Source: Cenococcum geophilum 1.58
Taxonomy: Eukaryota > Ascomycota > Dothideomycetes > Gloniales > Gloniaceae
DNA length: 64,000 bases
Direction: 5' to 3'
Assembly: GCA_001692895.1 (NCBI GenBank)
Contig: KV748204.1
Location: forward strand, 496,001 to 560,000
Made by a program: the position numbers and the translations under genes. Shown here in pieces: positions 46,285-59,037 of the stretch (positions are counted from its first letter, which is position 1; each line of letters opens with the position of its first letter). Under the pieces are notes generated by a model. The model saw only the letters and a program-made list of their open reading frames with translations, was not told where the DNA came from and did not search any database.

Positions 46285-48661
46285 ATGGCGAATCTCTCTA
46301 GATTAGGGATAATTAAAATAAAACCTATTGGAGAAGGACTAAATGACTTTCGCGATTTATTTAACTTAGCTTATTAAAATCTAAATATCTCTAGCTCTTT
46401 AAACTTGTTGCACCAGATAGGTAATAAAGGTAATTACTAATATACCTATTATAAGTTTCTATCTAACGCTTATAGAACTAAAGAATATTTTACTTAATCT
46501 AATACTAGCTCTATAGGGCCTTTACGCTTCTTATTTATTGCTATCCAACGGCGGTAATAAAAGCCTTTTTATTAATCTATTGAGACTTAATTTAGCGGTT
46601 GGTTCCGACAACTTTAATATTAAGCGGTTCCTACCTCTTCTAAATATAATCCTCCGCATTAAATCTAACAAGGTTATTTAGGAAAAGGTATACGCTACTA
46701 TTATAAAGTCTACCCCCCCGCCCTAACCGCTGCTACTCTACGTTTAAACCCCATATCTGCGCAATATAAGTAGCTTTACTAACTCGTCCAAACGCAGGGA
46801 ATATATAGATTATATTCTGAAGGAGGAGCTAGGCCCTCTTTACGTGGGGATTCCTGGCTTATATAAAGCATTCTTTAGGGGAGTAAAAGGTCTTAAAGAG
46901 GCAAGCGCTACCGTTTTCAAGAAATGTAAGGAAGGGGACAATCTACTATACGCCGAGGGCGGCTAGCGTGACTGGCCTAAAAGCGCAAAGTAAGATAATA
47001 TCCTAATATGGTTTAATAACCTAATTAAATCATTTTTAGGCTTTATAGAGGAGCACGGGTCCGCCCCAAAGATATAATAAACGCTTATTACATACACTAA
47101 GCAGCCTTTACGAGGGTCTATAGCAAAGCAAAAGCTAGATATTAGTTTTATAGATAATCTAATAGCTAGCGAAAGCTCTTAATGCTATTAGTTGTATATA
47201 CTTATGCTAGAAGAGCTAAAGAGTAATCTAAACACCGATATAGCCTTATAGGCATAGTTTAATTTAGGAAAATATATAAGAGAAGTCTTCGCCGCTTAGA
47301 ACACTCGTCGCTTTATCCTAGGCTTTACTCTCTATAGATCTATTATACGGCTATAGGAGTATAACTGGGTAGGAGGCATCGTATTATCACTATTTAATAT
47401 TAATAAAGACGGACTATAATTTACCTTAGCAATGTTAGGGTTTCTCTTAATAAATAAAGAGTAGCTTAAGTTTAACCCTACTATTTTAATATTAGACGGC
47501 AAATAATATATTAAGGTCGTGCGCAACAATTAGACTAAGCGTCTTATCCTTAACGAACTTATAAAGCGGGCACCCTATATTGCTGGTTAGGCGACAACTT
47601 GCTAAAAAGCGCACCATAAGGGTAATACCTTTAAGATACCTCTCGTTATTAAAGACTTGTAGCAGTACCTAGAGCGTAAAGAAGAAGGCGAACTGCTACA
47701 TAAAGTGATAGAGAAAGAAGTGGTTAATATGGCTAGGTACTATCACCATAAGACTGTTTGCGTTAGTGGATAAGATAATAATATTTACAATATTCGCAAG
47801 GGGCTAGATATTATAAGTGCCATAAACTATAAGCCAAAAAGCTTAATAATGCCTTTAATACCGGGTAGAGTGCAAATCAGTATAAGGAAAGGCCGAAGTT
47901 TTAATAAAAAGAGATCTTCTAGCTATACTAAGCTACTACTTAGTAAGCGTACGTGTTCGGGCTCTCCGAAGCACCCTATTAAGTAGAATTGAGTACACCG
48001 GCGCGTTATTACTTATAATTATAGTAAGCCTCTTTATAAGGCAAGGTCCCGGGTTTTATTACTTACTATATTAAAGGGTGGCATTATAGGGTATAAGTCT
48101 TTATATATAAAAGCCGGCATCCTCTAATATAACGTTTTAATAGGCAACGTCTTAATAAATAAGGAAGAGGATAATCCTTCCTAGCTGTCATTCTTAATTG
48201 ATCTTAATCTCGCGATTAAAGAGTAGTGGAAAGGAGCTTTAGGAGTATAAGGTAAGACCAGTATAAGAGCGTTTATAGCTATAGGAGTGCTCCTAGGCGA
48301 GAAATACTTAGCCTAGCATGATTTTAAATTATTCTTTTAGGTACTATTCTAGATTTACGTATACTATAATAAGCTAAGTAAAGGTGTTAGTCTAACTAAG
48401 TTTAAGTGCTGGAACTATAAAAATACTGCAAAGTTGGCCGACCTAAAAAAGGGAAGAGTGACTGATAAAGGGGATTTTCTTAAGACTATAGAAGATAACT
48501 TTTCGCCGTACTATTAGCCACTAATCCCTTAGGTTAATAGATTGCGAAAAGTGGTATTTCTAGGCGGTGGGAGGTAAAAGGGAATAGATAAAAACTTTTC
48601 TTCTTAGATAAAGGAGGTGCTTTAGGAAGCAAGGAAGGATCTAAAGGTATTAGCGGAGTAG
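46285..48661 (+). pseudogene. FunK1-type fungal protein kinase, RIP-degraded
   Basis: FunK1 (Pkinase_fungal) kinases are a large, lineage-specific fungal family of unclear substrate. The 5' half from ATG 46285 is weak, but from about 46850 the plus strand follows the family closely: YAEGGWRDWPKSAKQ, RNNWTKRLILNELIKRA (about 47520), ERKEEGELLHKVIEKEVVN (about 47690), and after a Ser/Lys linker HRRVITYNYSKPLYKARSRV (about 48000). The kinase core follows: LKGGIIGYKSLYIKAGILWY with catalytic-loop-like NVLIGNVLIN (about 48120-48160; family DISxxNxxI), FLIDLNLAIKE (the family's DLDLA in place of DFG, about 48200), GALGVWGKTSIRAFIAIG, then LLGEKYLAWHDFKLFFWV and VLFWIYVYY (about 48290-48370), and VNRLRKVVFLGGGRW near 48540. 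It ends LKVLAE then TAG 48659. Stops at Trp/Gln positions throughout show it is dead. Confidence 0.8.
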
Positions 48662-49240
48662 ATAGCTTTATAGCGAGTCTTATATTCTAATATCTAATTG
48701 AATTAAGTTGTGCCGCGTAGTTTCTCTGGCAACTTGCCCCGTTAATTAACCTATTGTCGCACGACCCTTAATTCTATTCCTACTTAAACTTCTATTAATA
48801 TCCCCTTAAGCGCACTAAAGGCTCTTTATTAGCTAGCTAGCAAGGGGAAATAGGGTAGAACTGGCATATTATAATGCTCTATAACTGTACTATCTTCCAT
48901 TCCTTTAACAAACTTAAAGAGTACCTATTTAATAGGTCCGTAGGCATTATCGTAATATAACTAGCAGTCCCGGTCACCGATTAGATTAAGAATTCTAGCA
49001 GTTAAGCTTTTCTTAATACTAGGTAGGCCCCATTAATAGTTAAATCTATTTATTCTAATATATTTACCTTAGGTTAACCTACGCGCCATTTATATCTCTT
49101 CCTATTAAAATCCACTATAGGATATTCTCCTTTCTTAACGACTATACGGATATTTTCTGCCTCTTGTTAGTAGATCTTTATTTCTAGCGTATTGGTCGGT
49201 AAGAACTTAAACAAAAAATCCTATTTAGCCTTTATCCACT
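48662..49240. other. Degraded sequence with weak plus-strand coding traces
   Basis: Short runs such as LFNRSVGIIVIWLAVPVTDW (about 48925-48990) look protein-like, but I could not extend or name them. Confidence 0.3.
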
Positions 49241-50070
49241 AGTAGATAAAGCCTTAATCTACGTTGGCTCTTATACCTCCGCTAAGCCCCTAGATAACCC
49301 TATAGGTCTCCTTACTACCGACGAAATGGAAGAACTCTAGGCCGGTTTAGACTTGGATAATAATTATAAGGATGGCGGTATATAGGTATTATACGCGTCT
49401 AATGGACCTATAAATCTCTACAAACTTATATAAGTACGCTATAACAACATCGCTAAAGCACTAGGGCCTACGTTATTCTGGCCAAATATTCGCTTCTATT
49501 TTAGGATATCCGGTTAAGAGGATATAACACGTCTATCTAAGATAGCAGAAAAAAATTTAAAAGCTTTCCCAGAACTAGAACGCTTATAAGTACTTATATT
49601 AGCCTCTCTAAAGCTAAAACAGTTTTTCCTACCTAGTAAGGAGTGGGTATTAAGGGATCTTATAATAAGGGAGTTTATTAGAGCTAATACTATAGCTCTT
49701 AAACCAGGTCTTGTAAAAGGCCCGCTAATTAAGGGGTTAAGGTTTAGCGAAGTTGTCCTATTAAGGATTTATTAGAGTAGTAACCTAGATAAAAGCGTGC
49801 TGCGTAAACTACCGCTTTATAGGGGTATATAGGCGGGATATTAACTAAATATTATAACTACTAAGGGGTTGCAAATAGAGAAGGGAGAAGAGGGGATTAA
49901 TAAATGGAAGGATATTAGCAAGAAGGTTATAGAAGAGGTAGAAACTATTTAGGAATTTAAGTTTAGGAAGAAATAGGTTAGTAAAATGCTTAATAGCTAA
50001 AGGTGCTAGTGGAGAAGATAGAATAACATTTTATTATCCTCTACTCTTCTATTACATAAGTAAAAATTTA
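49240..50070 (+). pseudogene. Unrecognised gene remnant, RIP-degraded
   Basis: The plus strand reads VDKALIYVGSYTSAKPLDNP, LLTTDEMEELWAGLDLDNNY (near 49310), RYNNIAKALGPTLFWPNI, RLSKIAEKNLKAFPELERL, LRDLIIREFIRANTIALKPG (near 49650), LDKSVLRKLPLYRGIWAGYW and KDISKKVIEEVETIWEFKF (near 49910-49970). About 270 residues of amphipathic helical protein with regularly spaced former Trp/Gln stops. It follows the FunK1 remnant in the same direction. Family unknown. Confidence 0.45.
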
Positions 50071-50329
50071 GGCGGCTAAGGCTAGGGAGTAGCCTTAGTT
50101 AAAACGTATATAAAATAGTATAGGGTAAGTCGCCGGGGCTAAATAAACCTAGGAAAGCGGATAACCTAATCTTCCGCTAGATTATTAGGTCCTTATACCC
50201 TACTATCCTATATAGGCTTTATATTTCCATAAAACACGTAATCCACTCCCTAGCCTATTAGAAGCCGCCTTATGCCGCCTAAATAGAGGCTATAAGAGAA
50301 TTAATCCTATTCTCTAACCAATCCCCTAC

Positions 50330-51000
50330 TTAAATAAGTCCCCTATTTAAACAAATCCCCTACGGGAGCTAATGCCTACGTATTTCGCCGCCTTATAGGA
50401 ACCAATCCCCTACTCCTAATAATCCCCTATGGGATCCGATCCCCTACTCTAATAAATCCCCTATAGGATCTACTCCCCTATAGGATCCACTCCCCTATAG
50501 TAATAAATCCCCTATAGTAATAAATCCCTTACGCTAATGAATCCCCTATAGGTGCCAATGCCTATATATTCTACCGCCCTACGGGAACCAATCCCCTACG
50601 GCTTGCATTTCCGTATGGCTTTTGCTCCCCTATGGGAGCCCACAGCTATATTTTCCTCTCCCCTATAGGAACCAATGCCCTATAGCTTCTGTTCTTCTAT
50701 TCTTAGATCTACTACAGAATAAATCCCCTATAAATTCCGTTCCTATATATAGTAACCGTATCTTCTACTGCCCTATAAGAACTATACCCTATAGCTCCTA
50801 CTCCCGTACGGCTTTTACTGCCGTATAGAAACTAATAGCAATTTCTTCCGCTTCCCTACAGAAACTAATCTCGTATAGCTTACGGTTCTCTATAGGGATT
50901 ATTACCCGCTTTCTTTGTCACCTTATAGCTTTTAATTCCTTACGGGAACTAACGCTTATATCTTCCACTCCCCTATAAAAACTAATGCCCTATAGCTTTC
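50330..51000 (+). repeat. Minisatellite, 17-bp period
   Basis: Degenerate copies of AATCCCCTATAGGAACC-type units, most regular at 50340-50600 (for example CTCCCCTATAGGATCCA repeated exactly 17 bp apart) and decaying to about 51000. The sequence is unrelated to the 41.1-kb array although the period is the same. Confidence 0.75.
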
Positions 51001-51199
51001 GTTCTCCTATTCCCAAATCTATAAGTAATTCGCCCGCGCTATAGCCTACTATATAGGCCTTATTATTACAGAAGTAAGCAAGTAATTTTAAGAAAGTAAT
51101 AAGTAATAATGCCACTAGCTATAAGATTTATAAGACATTTAATGCTATATATATATAAGCGAATCTATATATATAAGTTTATATTCTTAACTAATCTAG

Positions 51200-53531
51200 C
51201 ACCTTTAAAGTCACTTTTAAAATCTTTATTTAATATAAGAGCCTTATCCAAATGCTTATATATAAGTTTCTCCCCCTTACTTTTAGCTAAGCCATAGCTA
51301 ATCTATATGGTGTTCTTAATCTAATATAGTATATTAGCGCCGGGCTTAAAACTTTCACTTAAATATTACCTTACCTATCTTCCATTTAATTAATAGTCTA
51401 AAAGCCGCTCCATATCCCTTCTAGAGATATTAGTAGCAGCATTAGCTTACTTTAGAAAGTCCTTCTATACCTACTCTCTTACTAGTTTTTTTAGCTCGTT
51501 ATATCTAAGTACAAGATATATTCTGCTCTGTATAGCTGCATTAAATATAATAATCCTGTTTGTTGTAAGAAATATAATGCCTTAGAAATACTCCATCTAT
51601 TACAGAAAAACGGATACTAGGCTATTACGTTAAATATTATTTAAAGTTCTTTTTATAAGAAAGACATCGGCCTCGTCTAAAAGAAGAACAGCGCTCTAGT
51701 AGTAAACGTTTTTAACTATTAGAGCCAGGTTTTATTCTAAACAGGCTAGATCTATATTAAGGTCTCCTATATAAGCCTTTTTATAGTTAGACTAGTATAT
51801 AGATATACTTATAAAGGGGAACATACTATATAGAGGGGTCTCCTCTAAGATTTGGCAAGTGCTTTAGCTATTAATGTCTTTCTTACCCCAGGTAGGCCAC
51901 TAAAACGGTTAGCCTTTAAAACAGCCAATGCCTTACTAGAAAACTTACTATAGTAAGAAAACTAGGCCTTTCCCCTTCCCTTTAATTATATTATTAAACT
52001 TTAATTCCCTGGACCCAGACTAGTAGCTCTTTATAAGTCCTTAAAGCACTATTTTCTTATCCTCCTTAATTGCGAGTGACTTAAATACCAAGGGATTCCA
52101 TTTAATGTCCTTAATATTAGCGACGGCAAATTCACCTATTAGTGCTTATATTAGTATATATAATTCGCTAGCTCTAGAAAAAAAGTATAAAAAGCCTAAC
52201 CCTATTTTTTATCAGCCAAACTAAAGGCTAGGGCTGTTAGTGGACAGATTAGGTACTTATTATCTCCTATCTCCTTAGGAACTAAACCCTAATTCTTTAC
52301 GTCGCCTTGCAAATTAGTCCCTTAATTATATACGCCAATTCTATACACATCTATAACAATTAGCTGCTTACTATAGTTAGCATTCTAATAATAAAATACT
52401 ATCGCGTCCACTATAATACAACCACTTATAGAAAATCTCAATAGGCCATCTTTGGTTCAGAAAAAGGCGATCCCTTTATATTTATGGTGGTTAATGCCTC
52501 TTAAAGATACGAACTTCCGGCCATTGCTAATAAGATTCTGCTTTATCTTAGCTTGTCTCTTATAACGCTCTAGCGGAAATACCTTAAGAGACGTAATTTT
52601 TATAGTTGAATGGAATTCCGGAATAGAGAGGGTGGTTTTTACCTCGCTAAACGCCTTCCCATTATAGCCGAAATAGTAACAGTTAAGTTTAAAGCTCTTT
52701 TCGCCAAAAAGTAAGGTTTTAAAGTTGCCTAAATTATATATAAGGCATCTTAGTTAATCCGAGCCTTCGCAAATCGTAAGGATATACGTATTTGGTTTAA
52801 ATAAGGCCTAAAGGAGATTAAAATTAATTTCGCTATAATCTAGAAGCGGTAGGAGACTATTGGTTATAGGCGCAAAATGGTCTTTAAGGAATCTTAGTAA
52901 CCCCTAAAGGTGCTTAGTGCCAATTAAGTCGGGAGAAAGACTCTCCTAGTATATTTTCAACTAAGGTAGGAAATTAAATATAAGGTTTATAGGAATTTAA
53001 AAGTTAAATTAGAATAAGCTATATCTATAAAAAGGTTTACTTACTATAGGCTTATCTTCCCAAAGGGAGATAGCTTATACGCCATTTAGCACCACCTATA
53101 AGGCGTCTCTTACTTCTCCTAAATTTATGCCTAGGTACGTACTATAGTCTTTCTTGTCCTTTTCTAGCTTAAAGTTAGTATCTAAGTTGATATGTTTAAA
53201 GGCACCTAAGAAACAGACCAATTTTCTTCCAAAGGATATAAATATACTAATTATATATATTACGCTCACTTAACGTATCCGGCGAAGTCTCTGTAGTCTT
53301 ATACTAGTAGCTTTATTTATTCTAGCTGTAGCAGACATTATATTAGCGTATTTCCAAGTGTGTTTTAGGGGTTTCGCGAGCATATATCTTATCTAATACC
53401 TTAACTTTAACCTTAGAACCTCTTACTTTGGGTATCTCTTTAACCCCTAAACTCATATAGGGAGGTTAAGGAGGTAGAGGAGGTGAAGGAAGTAGGGCCG
53501 CTTAGACTATCTTTAACACGGCTGCAAGCAT
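51200..53531 (-). pseudogene. AAA+ ATPase with DUF7025-type N-terminal domain, RIP-degraded
   Basis: Read on the minus strand from ATG 53531: a Pro-rich start, KEIPKVRGSKVKVKVLDKIY (near 53430), LEKDKKDYSTYLGINLGEVR, then the DUF7025-type region LFKPNTYILTICEGSD (52760-52805), FSEVKTTLSIPEFHSTIKI and GRKFVSLRGINHHKYKGIAF (near 52480). The ATPase core follows: Walker A in SGLPGVRKTLIAKALAKS (51855-51910), Walker B VLLLDEADVFL (about 51655-51690), sensor-1 region IIFLTTNRII, and AIQSRIYLVLRYNEL with the arginine-finger-like SR (about 51530). It closes with ISRRDMERLLDYQLNGRQVR and GEKLIYKHLDKALILNKDF. Domain order and about 750 codons fit the common fungal AAA family, a relative of BCS1-like and spastin-like ATPases of unknown substrate. 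Many TAG/TAA codons and frame changes show it is dead. Confidence 0.8.
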
Positions 53532-54290
53532 TTTAACTATAAGATCCTACGCTAACTGCCTATAATGCGGATGCGTTTAGCTTAGGCTACTAGGGGGAGT
53601 GTTTATGCTATTATAAGGCAGTAAAGGCAATAGTATAACAGGCTTAGGTGTAACTGGCATTATTGCTCTATAAAGCTTTAGTAACGTAACACTAATTTAA
53701 AGTGCAAAGTTAGAGTGAGGGGCTAAGTGTAGACGGTATCGTTTCTTTAAAAGATCCGCCTTCTTTTATACCTAGCGATGCAGCTATACTACGAATATTC
53801 ACTGTACCCCTTTAGCTATACGGCCTTCCCTTATTAATCCTAGAAGACGCTAGATAGATATTAGCATCATTCTAACACGGTAAAAGGCTCCACTTGGTAC
53901 AGTTATAGGGAGGGGGGCTGCCTATTAAGATATCGCTAACGGTTTAGATATAAAATCCTAGTAGTAGGTATTAGAGTAAACGCTAAATAATACTAATATC
54001 CTTACGGCGTAGTGGAGACTAAGCCTAGTAACAGGCTTAAGGTACGCTCCTACCATAGCTACGGGAATAGAGTAAGGCCGTATATAGCGGGATCTTAGTC
54101 CTAGTCTTAGTTAATACGCAGGAGCTAGATAAACGTCTTTAATTAATAAAAGGCAAGGGTAGTGTAGAAGAATTCCTTTAGTAGGCGCTTAGGAAAGGTG
54201 CAGATCTTATAAAAGTAGCTATATAACCCTAGTTGCAAGTTTTAAAGTTGCTACCTAATAAATCAGCCTTGTATATCCTGGGCTTGGCGC
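53532..54290. other. Degraded sequence, nothing recognised
   Basis: Would contain the upstream region of the AAA ATPase remnant. No reading frame or repeat that I can support. Confidence 0.35.
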
Positions 54291-55460
54291 TAAGTTAGCC
54301 TACACTCTTAAACTATATAAGCCCTCAAGCCCTTAAGCCCTTAATCCATCTTATAAAGATCATAAGCACCTTTTGGAATTCTTAACCCCTTAAAGTTTTT
54401 AGGCCTACCATATTATTAATAATATCCACTATTATATCTTGTCTAGAATCTCTTATCCAAAAAGCTAAGTCAATAGCGGAAAGTATTTATAATATTAAAG
54501 CCTGCCAATCTAAGGAGCAGTACTGTAGTCTTAAAGCCTTAAACAGTAGACTTTAAGAGGCTGTAGCAAAAGTTGCGGAATAAATTAAACGCCTAGAGGA
54601 AGGACGTGTAGAGTAAATTCGCAAGGAAGGCGGGAAATTCCTATTATAAGCTAAGGTAACTAGGAAAAGTATAATTAAAAATAAATAACTTAGGAGCATA
54701 ATAGCTTTTAGGAAAAATATTGCATTAATATTTAAAGGCCCAAAAGACTCTGCCCTTAATCTTAGATGGATTACCTTAAGGAATAAGCAGACGTATATAA
54801 GATATAAGCTTATTTAGGAGTTAAATCCTAACGGGTTAATTTCTTAGGCAGCAGCCTTCGCACCTTCTATTTAGACAGCAGGCTGTATATAGAATTATAT
54901 TTTTAACCACCTTATTAAGGAGATAGAGCCTAATAAAGTAAAGGTGTGGCCTCTAAAGATAGGAGAGATCCTATATATCTTTTAAGTTAAAGAATTATTC
55001 GTATAATCTTAAGAATACTATACATTTCTTAAAGGTTAGGTAGATTTAAAGTGAGTATTAGTGAGAAGTTAATTATTTGCTAGCTTTTAATAGTTAATTA
55101 AGCCTAAAAGCTATTTTAATGCAACTAAGGAAACGAAGACGTATTAAAGAAGATACTTAATAGGCCGAGTAGTTAGCGCTAGGTATGCTAAGCCTCACTA
55201 TTATATTATAGAAAATAACTAATAGTTAATATTCAAGCCTATGGCCTAGATACAGGCGCAATACTTATAGGAAGGCGTAAGTAAGAATTTTTCATTATGC
55301 GTAAGGTATTACTAAGAATATTTACTATAGAAATCGAATACAGATATTTAGAAGCACTAATTAGTTAAATGTTACTCTTAGGCAACCTTATATCTAATAC
55401 AATCTAAAGTAGCTATTAGTAGAAATAGGAATATAACCTAGGAGGAAGATTAACGATAGA
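54290..55460 (+). pseudogene. Unrecognised coiled-coil protein remnant, RIP-degraded
   Basis: On the plus strand, with TAG/TAA as former Gln: SLIQKAKSIAESIYNIKACQ, LNSRLQEAVAKVAEQIKRL and EEGRVEQIRKEGGKFLLQA (54560-54650) form a charged heptad-like coiled coil. Then FKGPKDSALNLRWITLRNK, LISQAAAFAPSIQTAGCIQ and KVKVWPLKIGEILYIFQVKE (to about 55000), and in a neighbouring frame DIQKHQLVKCYSQATLYLI and AISRNRNITQEED (to about 55450). Interruptions are almost all Gln-type. I cannot name a family; the layout (coiled coil then globular domain) is common in nuclear proteins. Confidence 0.4.
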
Positions 55461-56300
55461 CTATATAAATGCGTTAGCGCCTAAGGACCGGAGCCAAGAT
55501 ATGTCTATTACTTTAATGGTTAGTAGCGAGAAGGGAATAGAACTGGTTAAGAAATTCAACTTAAGACGGGTATAAACTTTATAGTAGCTCCTATTACGCG
55601 AACTTTATATCTAGTAGAAACGACCTTTTCCCTATCTTTAAAGTCGTCTTTATATTTTTAGTATGGTGGGGAGCTTATATCTTCTTTGGGATTATAGATC
55701 TAAATTAACTCGCCTTTCCCTGTTATTTTTCTGGCATAATCTACTCCCTTAAAGAGTTTGCCGTCTATATATTCCTCCTCCCCTTTAAGCGCTTTAGCTT
55801 TAGCCTAAATATAGCTATAAATTAGCGTTAAAGGGATATAAAGTGTTTTAAATAAATATATATACCTCCCAATATATAATTAAAGATTTATAATAGTGTA
55901 TTGTATATTAAGGGTAGACTAACCGGATGTTAATAGAATTCCCCTAAGCCGAATATATTCGTTAAAGCTAAGAAAGGCAAGCTTTAAATTTCAAAATTAA
56001 GCGAGGATCTTAAAAGTTAGGATAAGGCGTAAGTAAAGTAAGCGTGTTAAGGGAAAGGAAGGCTATAATTCGCGTAAAGACTTATAGCCTATTAGCTAAG
56101 GATAGGATAGCTTAGTTAATATTTACCTTAATAACTGCAAAAATGTAACTTCTAAGTGGCTTTAAATAAAGTAGAGCGCGAAAGTAGTAGATTATAAGCT
56201 TAAATATAGAGTAACTTTGCGGAACTGCCTTATAAGCTATTAGTAAAGAAGAGTTAAAGGAAGGCTATAAGGGAATATATATATTGCTGAAGTTAATAAG
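55460..56300. other. Degraded sequence, nothing recognised
   Basis: RIP-type sequence between two plus-strand remnants. No supported feature. Confidence 0.35.
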
Positions 56301-56309
56301 TATATGGCT

Positions 56310-57570
56310 ACTTAGCCCGTTAGTGCCTAACGGGAAGTTTATATAAAAGAACCGCTAAGCGACTACTTTATAGGCTAGGCTGCGGCCCTGCCTAGCCCTA
56401 CTATTAAAAACTTTCTAGTATAAACTGTTATGTATATAACGAGGCCACCAGCTAAGTAGGAGAATGGGTAAGGCGTCCGCTATAACGCGCATTTTAGCTT
56501 ATATTGGCCGTAGTCTAGGGGATTGGAGTTACCAAATATATATAGCCTCTTAGCTAGTCTTTAGGGATTGGATTCTCATGGCTTGTTCTTATTTATAGGG
56601 TAAATTAATTAAAAACTAAATCCCTGCAGTTATTTTATGCGCCTTTACGTCGTATACGCGAGTTAATTTAATTATTAATGCGCGACTTTATATTCGGACT
56701 ACCGCTTAGTAAGGTTATATTATATAACTAGAGGTAGCTAATATAGTTTTAGCCTTGCATCCTTTGGAGTCTATAGCGTTATAAATAGTAATATAAGTGG
56801 CTCTTGCTTACCGCCCTTAAAAAAGTAATACTTTTACGGACCTTTCTATACAGCCCTTATATAATTGCCTTCTATTTAAGGCGTCTTAGGAAAATAAGTT
56901 ATTCCGGCCAAGAACCACCTATGTGCCTATCCGCTTACTATACTAAGTTATATACCTTTAACCGGCACTTACTATAGTCCTTAATTATAACAAATATTTA
57001 TTAAGTAAACCTCCTTATCTTATACCCGAATTCTCTTTAATGCTAGCCGCTGCCTTATATCTGCGTAAAAGCAAATACTAAAACGGCTTACTAGTTTTCT
57101 TAGGGTAAATACTTATAATATAATAGGCCTATAAAGCTACTAAATACGAACGCGTTAAGCCGAAAGCGGAATAGGCTAGATAATTAATAGTGTTTTATAT
57201 GCAGCGGTCTTTATCTAAAATACACTAACGCGGGATATAGAAGGCTGAGGCAAACTTTATAAGGCCTTCATTTTTATTAAATACCGCGCTAAATGTATCT
57301 AGTACCTTACAGGATATAACTATAGGGTAAGGCTTTATAGGAAGCTAAATATATAAGACCCTAGAGTTAGGAGTAAATATATAGCTAAAGGTGCAGGACT
57401 AACTACCTTAATATAAGGCAATAAAGTTAAATATTTTAGAGCCTTAGCTAGCCGATTATTTATTTAATCTAGCTTTAACTTAAGAAATAGTCAAACTTAT
57501 ATATATATTTTATTCATTATAACCTTAATACTAACTGCTTTATATGTCTTATACGCACCTACTATTTTAT
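56310..57570 (+). pseudogene. Unrecognised gene remnant, RIP-degraded
   Basis: The plus strand reads, with TAG/TAA as Gln: REVYIKEPLSDYFIGQAAAL, PSPTIKNFLVQTVMYITRPP, LELPNIYSLLASLQGLDSHG, IPAKNHLCAYPLTIPSYIPL and KYFRALASRLFIQSSFNL. About 400 codons appear in a consistent direction with Gln-type interruptions. I recognise no motif. It may form one larger gene with the frame at 57880-58924. Confidence 0.35.
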
Positions 57571-57879
57571 AGGCTGTGGCTATACGGATTAGGATATCTG
57601 GGAGGAAATAAATAGCTATAGCGGATAATATATGGATAATAATATTATGTAGACCAGAGGAACCCTAGATTAGGCGGGGAGTTATTATAAATATGCCTAC
57701 CCTACTCCAGAGTCGCAAGACCTTCTTAAATATAACTATAGCTTTAACTGTCGCGCGCACAACACTATATACTATATCGCCCCTAATTTAAGTTCTTATT
57801 ACCACTTGCCCGGCTTTATTTAACTCTTATTAGTTAGATACTAATTAGGCGGATATAGAGTTAATTTATATATTCTCTA

Positions 57880-58924
57880 AGCAAACGCTCGGTTTTACTA
57901 ACACTACGGTAGATATAAAGCCTATACAGTATTTAATTACAAAAGTAGTAAGATATATTTGGATTATCTTTAACTACGGGGTTCCCGAGAATAATTATAA
58001 ACCTCCTATAGCCGTGTTTCGGGTATTAGATAGATCTACCTTTTTAACTACTAGATTTTACCATTTAGGATTAGAAAAAGAGGTGAATAATATAGTAGAT
58101 ATATCGCGGAATTATGGCGCGAAATTTCCTACCTAAATAGACCTTCGGAAGAATTAAGATGCTTAAGAAAATATAAAGTAATAAATTTCGTCTTTAAACT
58201 CTATATAAGTCTATCTGTAGCTAATATAAATTAGGTGCCAAGCGCTAAGAAGAGGACTATTAATAGCATCCTCTCTTATTGTTTTAAGTATAATATTAGG
58301 AATATTTATACGTTAAGGTTATTGCCTATAAGGGAGTCCTTTTAGAAATAGCAGGCTTGCCGCAATATAGCGTATAAATATAACTAAAGCAGAAGAAAAT
58401 GCAGACACTATAACTATATAGATGCTACCTATTAATATAATAGCCTAGTAAACCCGGTTTTGTTTATTTTCTAATATATAAAGGGTAGTATTGCTAATTG
58501 TTACCTTAACTAGTAAAAGAACTACTACTAACCAAAATATAAAAATATGCCTAAGCTCTAGTCCCGTCCCTTCTATACAGTAACTCTACCCTTTACTTTT
58601 ACAACTTTAGGAAAAGAATGCACCTATAATAATCTAGCTTTGGCTTACTAAACGCGTCTTTAGTAAGACTTAAAGGCACTTTTAGAATTTAAAAGCCCGC
58701 TCTTATAGACCTAGGTAGGCATCTAAGCCACCTTATATTTGCGCCCTAACTTAGTTATTCTTTCCCCTAGAATATTGTTAATCTCCCATTTATCATCCAA
58801 GCTCGTTTTATTAATTTTATCCTTTTTAGTCCTGGTACGACGCTTTATAGTAGGCTCTAGGTTTAAAACGTCGCTCCAGTTATTAGAGACGCCACTACTA
58901 TTACCGTCCTCGTCCTTATTATAA
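57880..58924 (+). pseudogene. Unrecognised gene remnant, RIP-degraded
   Basis: Plus-strand pieces include SKIYLDYLQLRGSREQLQ, IRKRGEQYSRYIAELWREIS, LRCLRKYKVINFVFKLYISL and RRKCRHYNYIDATYQYNSL, ending in a stop-free Leu/Ser-rich frame to 58924. The basic, Tyr-rich character and CR.H..Y pattern hint at nucleic-acid binding but do not define a family. Confidence 0.35.
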
Positions 58925-59037
58925 GTATAGTTGCTAGCCTCCTTATACGGCGGCTTAATACTATAGAAAAGGGTAGGCTCCTAAAGCGAAGGGCTAGCGG
59001 GCTGTAGAGTAAATACCGCTTACTATGGGTGAGACCG

